Shown piece after piece: positions 57,782-64,000 of a DNA stretch of 64,000 nucleotides. The stretch's first letter is position 1, and each line of letters starts with the position of its first letter. The notes below the pieces were generated by a model. It searched no databases, had not been told where the DNA came from, and saw nothing but the letters and a program-made list of their open reading frames with translations. Source of the stretch: Himantopus leucocephalus (lineage: Eukaryota > Chordata > Aves > Charadriiformes > Recurvirostridae); contig RSEF01000001.1 in NCBI GenBank assembly GCA_003993805.1, forward strand, positions 189,950,493 to 190,014,492. Reading direction: 5' to 3'. Position numbers and translations under genes: made by a program.

Positions 57782-60575
57782 CCTTCACAGATAAAGCTGC
57801 TGACAGAGACTATACATACTGAAATTTGAAGTCTTTTGCTTATCAAAAGTCCGCAGCAGCAATGTGAAAGGCTCTAGACATTCTCACTCTCCTGACCTGA
57901 AGGGGCTAAGCTGTGTAGAGGTAAAAACGATTTATTCTTCAATATGGGCCTGTCCTGCGGCAAAGCTTCCCACTGTGTCAGCCTTTGTGCTAAAAGGATC
58001 CCATTAGATAGGGACTAAAGTTTATGCATTCTTACCTTGATGTGCTTTACGCCTTAACTACCTACCGGCTATCTTTAGTGAGGAATCGGATGGCTAGAGC
58101 TCAGGTCATTCATTTGTTCTTAAATAGATCAGTCATCTTGGGTCCCATGTGACTTTGTACTAGGTCCAGGTTTGAATGCGAAAATGATAGCCGTTTTGTT
58201 AGCCTGGCAAGAACCTCCAGTTCTTAAACTTGCATGTAAAAATTATTTCCTTCTGTATTAGGGGAAAAAATATTACAGTTAAGATAATGTACTAATAATA
58301 GGAATACTAAATACATAGGTTGGAAACTGTGGGAAAGGGTTGTTTTTAGATGGATTGAATGTCACTGTCTGCTTCTATAATTACACATTTTAGTCTATTT
58401 CTAGAACATCCTATATTTAACTCATCGTCAGCATTTCTGTGTGAATATACCAAACATATTTTTTAATGTGTTTTCTAATGTGTTCTTCTTGAATGGTTAC
58501 CGTTAGTGTACTAACGGTCTCATCGCTCCATTTGTGAGCTCCTTCCGCATTTGCCTCACTGCTTGCGCGGTAGTGGTTTGACTTCTTAAGTGTGCTCAGT
58601 GTAAATGTCATCCCACATGAGACTGGGTTTCAGAATTGGAAGAAAGGGGTGTGCTTGGTTGATTGAAATTGTGGTCTGCTGTTGAGAGAAAAAACATGTT
58701 AATATATGTCGTGGCTGCATATGCTGTTTTGTCATGCTGTATGTTCCTCTAGAGTTACTTGTTTTGCTTTGTTCATGGGATCTTTTGACAGAGTAAATAA
58801 AGCTGACAGGTTAGGAGAAAGCTACCTTGCTTTTATGAGCTTTGTATCAAGTCATTTCTACTGTTCTCCAGTTCCTGGCTATCTTGGTGTTTACTCAGTT
58901 TTATATCACAGCTAGGGAAAGAAGCAGCAAAATGTGATTGTGAAACTACGGTTACAACTTGTGATACCCAGGGCTGACCGCTGTCAGAAAATTAATGTTT
59001 AACTTGCTCTTCCAACCAGACTCAATTTCAAGTTAAAAGCAAGTTGACAAAGATACTGTTAGTTTTCTCCTCTTTGTGCGTGTTACATGTGCTGCACTAG
59101 ATAATTTTGGAGCTAACATGAATAGTTTGCCAAGGATGTGATGGCATGTCTTGTTTTTAGTGGAGGCTGTCTTTCACACCAGAAGATGACCCTCTTAGGA
59201 AGAGCTTTCACGAAAACTATATCTTGAAGGCACCAGGGCTTGCATGTTGTCTGTTGAAGGCAGAATTTGTCCTAATGTTGTCCTCAGAGGTGGTGGTTAC
59301 GTTACTCACTCCTGTTCTCTTGGTATGTTTGCTGTTTTGAGCAGTTATTTTCCCCCCTCTCCAGAGCCTCTGTAAACTATTTACTCTCTGGAGCTATTCA
59401 AGCTTTGTCATGGTGCCTGTAAATTAAGCATGTGAATGAGGGTATTAGCTATAAAAAAATAATTACAAAGCTTATGTGCCATGGAGTGCGAAGGATTGCA
59501 AACCTGCGCAAATTGCAAGAATTTACTTCCCTGGCTCCTGGTGCCTCTGAACCAGCTTGTCGAGGGCTCTGTGAGCCCAGCAAGGGGCTCTAGGCGCCCT
59601 TGGTGGTGTGCTACTGGGAGGCTGCCATCCTGGTTTTGGGTTGGGGTTGGTTTTTTTTTTGGTGTGTTTTTTTTTTGTTAAACAACCAACTTTTGTTTAT
59701 TTCAAAAAGAGAAAAGGAGGAACTGTAGTGAGGAAGTGTTTGTTTGGGGGCTTTTTTCTTTACAAAGGTGGTTTATACGTATGAATGAAAATGAAACTTT
59801 CTGTTTTGAGAAACAGTCTGATGTTTGACTGCTAGGGATGGCTTGCGGCATTTTAAAAAATACCGGCCCTTTTCTATTAAAAAAAAAAGTATATTTCTTT
59901 TAGTATCAGCTAAAATCAACAATGAAATAAGTTGCTTTTGAAGCAACTAAATGAAATACAATGTTAATTTGTCTGACGGGGCCGTAATATAGAAAGCCAT
60001 TAATTTAGACCATTTAAAAATGAGCTGTGGAGGGATTTCCTGAGAAGAAAACCAAGAAGAAAGTTACTGTTGGTAGACTACTTTCTTAAATGTACCCTTC
60101 TGAAAGACCTCTGTCTAATTATGAACGCTTGATGTAATACAACATTCTACCATTTGCTTTTGTAAAAAACTAATTGTCTTTTAATACAGTCCTTCAAATG
60201 AGCTGTATTAAATGTTGTTTCAGTGGTAATGGACTAGAAATAATTCTCAACAGTAAGAAATGTTGGAAAACTTTTGCCAAACTACAAGATAAGGGCTCGG
60301 TCTTGAAAATGTTTTGTTTAAAAATAATAGGGATATTTGCAGAAAGGGTTTAATACTTGTAGTTAGAAATGGTACATGTAGTTAGAAAGGGTACATTTTG
60401 TGCCTAGATTCTGGTGTTCCTAATGTTTAAAGCTTCTCTTTCGGGTGCCCTGCATTCAGGTGGACTTAGGAAGCATTTTGTTCATTTGTACTGCCGGGCT
60501 TTGTAAACAAAAGAGCTGTGATGACGTTTTATTGATACCATGTGTTTTAAAATCTGTGCATTTGAGGGGAGAGAT

Positions 60576-60667
60576 GGTAGCAGTTATTAATTGCAAAATA
60601 GCTAGCTGGGTAAAATAGCCNCGGTAGCAGTTATTAATTACAAAATAGCTAGCTGGGTAAAATAGCC
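60576..60667. repeat. 45-bp near-identical direct duplication around a single N
   Basis: Copy 1 is 60576-60620, N is 60621, and copy 2 is 60623-60667. The copies differ at one position (G/A). Both begin GGTAGCAGTTATTAATT. It has the same architecture as 40692-40791, so it is probably an uncollapsed contig overlap. Confidence 0.9.
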
Positions 60668-63600
60668 GCTGCCCTGAGAGAAGATCTATACGTGCTACAC
60701 TGATGCAGGGAAGAAAAACAAATCCCACTGTTTCTGGGAGGAAAAACAAATCAGTGGGAATTTTTGCTGCTTTACATGAGGATCATTAGATGGGGTGAAA
60801 TCAGGAGAAAAGACGACTTGTGTGGAAAAAGCAGCTTGCTTTCTGACAGAGGCTGCCTTGGAAGAACCTGTTATGCCACCTGTCGTGAAGCCTGGTAGCT
60901 ACTAACTACATAGGAGAATGATGCTAGTGCCTAGATGCCCTCGCTGGTATCACCACACACCATGTGCTTACCCAGTTTATGTGCACACTGAAGGTGCTTC
61001 AGCCTCACCCCAGCTGCTTGTTTTCACTCATCAGTGAAGGCTGCGTGCGTAACCACCCTGGTCACTTGGCGGCACATCCCGTTAAACCCACGCGGCGATG
61101 GTTTACGTGGGTAGGCCCTGAAGCACAGAAGGGAGGTTTGGACCGAGCAACTTTTACTCGGGTAATGAACTGTCCTGGAGGCGATGGGTTGTAAATCCTT
61201 AAACGGCTCATTTAGCATCTGCCCAGGCCCTTAGCTTGCCCTTAGGTTCTTGACTCAACAGTAGGCTGAAGTAGTTGAGCTAAAGTTGCAATTTAAATTC
61301 TAGATGTACATTTTTGTGAGTATATGATCTTGCACCAGTCTAAGTTAATTTAAAGCGTACCTTTAGTGAAAAAGTTAGAAGTGGGCATGTTCATTCCTAG
61401 ATGTTTCCATGGCAGGACTACTCATCCAGCTGCCTCAGCGCTGCTTGAGGGGTGCCACCCTCATTGTTCCAAACTGACGGCATAGTTTCTTTCCTAGTGT
61501 TTTATTGCCCTCCCCTCCCATTTGCAATCCGAACTGTTTGTGTGAGCAACCCCTTATCTGGTTGAGCCAAGATGAGCCAAGTTGGCAAGTCAGGTGTCCA
61601 CACCATGGGAAGTTGCTGGGCTGGTTGGCTGAACCAGGTAAGGGATTGATTTTGGAGTGGTGGAGCTGGGGTGTTTGTAAGAGCTGGGGTTGAGACATAA
61701 GGGGGAGGATGAAGTAGCACAGTTGTCCTTGGAAGAGGACCCTTATCCATGGCCAAAGACATCAATGAAATGCTAATTACAGCAGTTAACGCTTTCCGAG
61801 ATGTCACCTCTAAACTCTCTTAAAAACTTGTTTTCCAAGTAAGTTGTCTGAACGCCACAGCTGGATCCTTCTGATTGAGAGGAAGAGTGCATTAACTAAT
61901 AAATTAGATTTTGTCCAAAATTATGTAGAGGCGTAAGTCTTGATAATATAAAATGGGAGGAAAAGGTCATTGCTTGTTGGTTGGGGAACATGCGCAAATA
62001 AAAACTTTTTGGTGGAGGGAGAAGCTTGGGCTTTTTTGTTCTTTTTCCTTCTGGGAGAAGAGGGGGAAGGAAGCACAGGGATGAGAACTGCACCACCGTG
62101 GCTTTCTGAATGAATGCTGTTAACTTCTTGCTTTGTTAAAAATATTCTAGTTATTCCTGTCTGCTAAATCAGGTTATTGAAATGAAATGATGACCTTTGC
62201 TCTGAGTGTGAAACAATACAGGAGGAAAACAGGTGTTTGGGAAGATTAAACCTCTTACCTCAGATAGAAAATGTTCAGATAGAGCTGAAGCTCTAAGGAT
62301 GCGATATTCTTGCTGAGACTAAAAGTGTAAGAATGAGGAAGAATTTAAAAAGTTGATTATGGTCAGTTGCCAAGAGCAATGCTGTGATAAATTATTAACT
62401 CATTGCACTGTACTGCCTTGTAGTGCAAACAGAATAGCTGGTTATTGTGCTCTGCTTGGTAAGTCAACACTGTAAAAAATTCCTTGGTTATCTGGAAAAT
62501 GTCTTCTTTGGGGTGTTTATTAAAGGGACACTGTAGGATTAAAAATCATGCTCCCCTCTGTTGAAGCTAGTTAAAACAAATGGAAATCTGCGAAGGCAGT
62601 TTCTTTCTGGCCGTGCGGTGAGCCTGGTCGGCGGGTGCCGATCAGCTCGGTTTCACTTTTGCTCCTCTCTCTATATGGCGCTTCACTGAGGTGTCATCCC
62701 TCCTACCTCCCCGAAAAACACACTGGTAGCGAGGCGGTTAGGCTGCTAGTTGCAGAGACGTGAGACAAGTTGACTCGTAGCTGTTCTGCAGGAGAACCAA
62801 TTTTGTGGAGACCACTCCTCCTCTGTTAGTTGTAACCGAGTCAGAGGAAGAAACGCAGGGGGCAGGCCGTTCAGAGCACACGGATGCCTTGCTCATGTCA
62901 CGCAGCAGCAGCCTTGAGGAATAAATTTTCAATTTTGGAAGAACTGAGACATCCTGAATTTTGTTTTGCTTTTGTAAATATAAGTATCACAACATCTACC
63001 TTTCTGTTTTTTTGCTTGAAATATACAGAGCTTAAAAACTTAGATGATCTTAAGGTGCCACAAAATCATTTATGAAAGAAGAACCCCACCCTTATTCTAG
63101 CCCTATGCTTGTGTTACATTACATTTTTCACTAATTTAATAGTGTATAATCAATACAATAGGATGGTTATGCTTCTAAACATAACTTTTTTGGTGTTATG
63201 CTTACAGCTAGCACAATAGTAATACACCATGAAAATAAATACATATGAGGTTTTTGAAATGTTTGCTGTCATAAAATCTGTAGTTCATTAGCAGGACACA
63301 GATGAACTTTCAGGGTTAACAAGAATATCCAGCTTGAGAGTAAACCATTTCTGGATCAGTGTCAGCATCTGCCACCCCAGTTTTCTTGTGAAAACATTGA
63401 ATCCTGCCAGTACATGTTGCAAGATATGACCAACGTGACTTACAAACTAAGAAGCAAATCTACAAAATGCTGTTGGCTACATAGTATTGTTGGAATCTGA
63501 GATGGAAAATACTTTTTTTTTTTTCAGTTCTCTTGTAAGTCCTTTTGCCAATCCAGCAAAATTTAGTAAGGTTCAGATCATGCTGCAAGGCTTTTTTGTT

Positions 63601-64000
63601 CAGAAAGGCTTTCGAGCAACCATTACTTTGTATCTTTTTTTAATTTGTTGGCTGGTTGGGATTAGTTGAGTATTTGTCAAGGGTGGGACTTGTCCCTTAA
63701 GTGGACTTCAGAAATGCTACAGCAGCGAGCGTCTGCTAAAAGTTCATCCACTGGCTTTGTGTTAGTGTCTGATGGGTCCTGGTTTAGGGCTTTTCTTCTG
63801 ACTTTCAAGGCATGAAGGGGTCAAGTGCCCAGTGACGTGGAGGGACGTAGTCTTGTCTTTTGGAGCACTGGACAGCTGCGGTTCTCTGAGAGAACCCAGA
63901 TGGTCACAGAGCCTAGACGGGAGCATGTGAAGGCTGGGGACAAAGCATGCTGTGTCGGAGGAACCTAGTTACAGAACGGATTTCCAGTTAGAAATGAGGA

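Larger units (their letters stand above)
55500..64000. other. Noncoding AT-rich sequence to the window end
   Basis: No coding exon, RNA gene or clear transposon recognised. It contains a 26-bp tandem duplication (57735-57781), a small direct repeat (60357-60394), a T-rich tract (59647-59677) and one assembly-type duplication around a single N (60576-60667). I specifically looked for an ELF1 first coding exon (MAAVVQQND-like) and did not find one. Confidence 0.5.

Noticed and set aside
1..64000. A novel defence, mobile or biosynthetic system
   Set aside because: I saw no gene cluster, CRISPR array, integrase or terminal-repeat element. The window is a typical avian gene neighbourhood with large introns, so I make no such claim.

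Overview
This window is vertebrate nuclear DNA, most likely from a bird. The evidence is several truncated CR1 LINE copies with the usual avian 3' end, compact GT-AG genes, CpG-island promoters and otherwise low repeat content. No prokaryotic, viral or CRISPR structure is visible.

Left third (1 to about 12.2 kb, minus strand): the 5' end of NAA16, an auxiliary subunit of the NatA N-terminal acetyltransferase. Only the first coding exon (18 codons, 11900-11953) is inside the window. It sits in a CpG island (about 11.13-12.72 kb) with an NF-Y type CCAAT box. Everything from 11899 down to base 1 reads as intron 1. It carries CR1 fragments and a perfect 30-bp inverted repeat at 3852-3919.

Middle (about 12.2-30.6 kb, plus strand): MTRF1, a mitochondrial peptide-chain release factor of the RF1 family, transcribed away from NAA16. 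Eight coding exons join in frame across consistent GT-AG boundaries to give 415 codons, including the GGQ catalytic motif. The last roughly 37 residues are absent. A 100-N assembly gap begins 382 bp after the last visible exon, so the terminal exon probably lies in the gap.

Right half (31.1-64 kb): no coding exon could be identified. A second CpG island (about 31.15-32.45 kb) has strong splice donors pointing outwards on both strands, the pattern of a divergent promoter. A third island lies at about 54.3-55.1 kb. As I recall the mammalian order (NAA16, MTRF1, KBTBD7/6, WBP4, ELF1), this fits the head-to-head WBP4/ELF1 promoter followed by a downstream ELF1 promoter within a long noncoding 5' region. 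That is an inference from position and splice signals, not from protein sequence.

Assembly quality matters here. Besides the 100-N gap there are three single-N positions, and two of them are flanked by near-identical 45-48 bp copies that look like uncollapsed contig ends.
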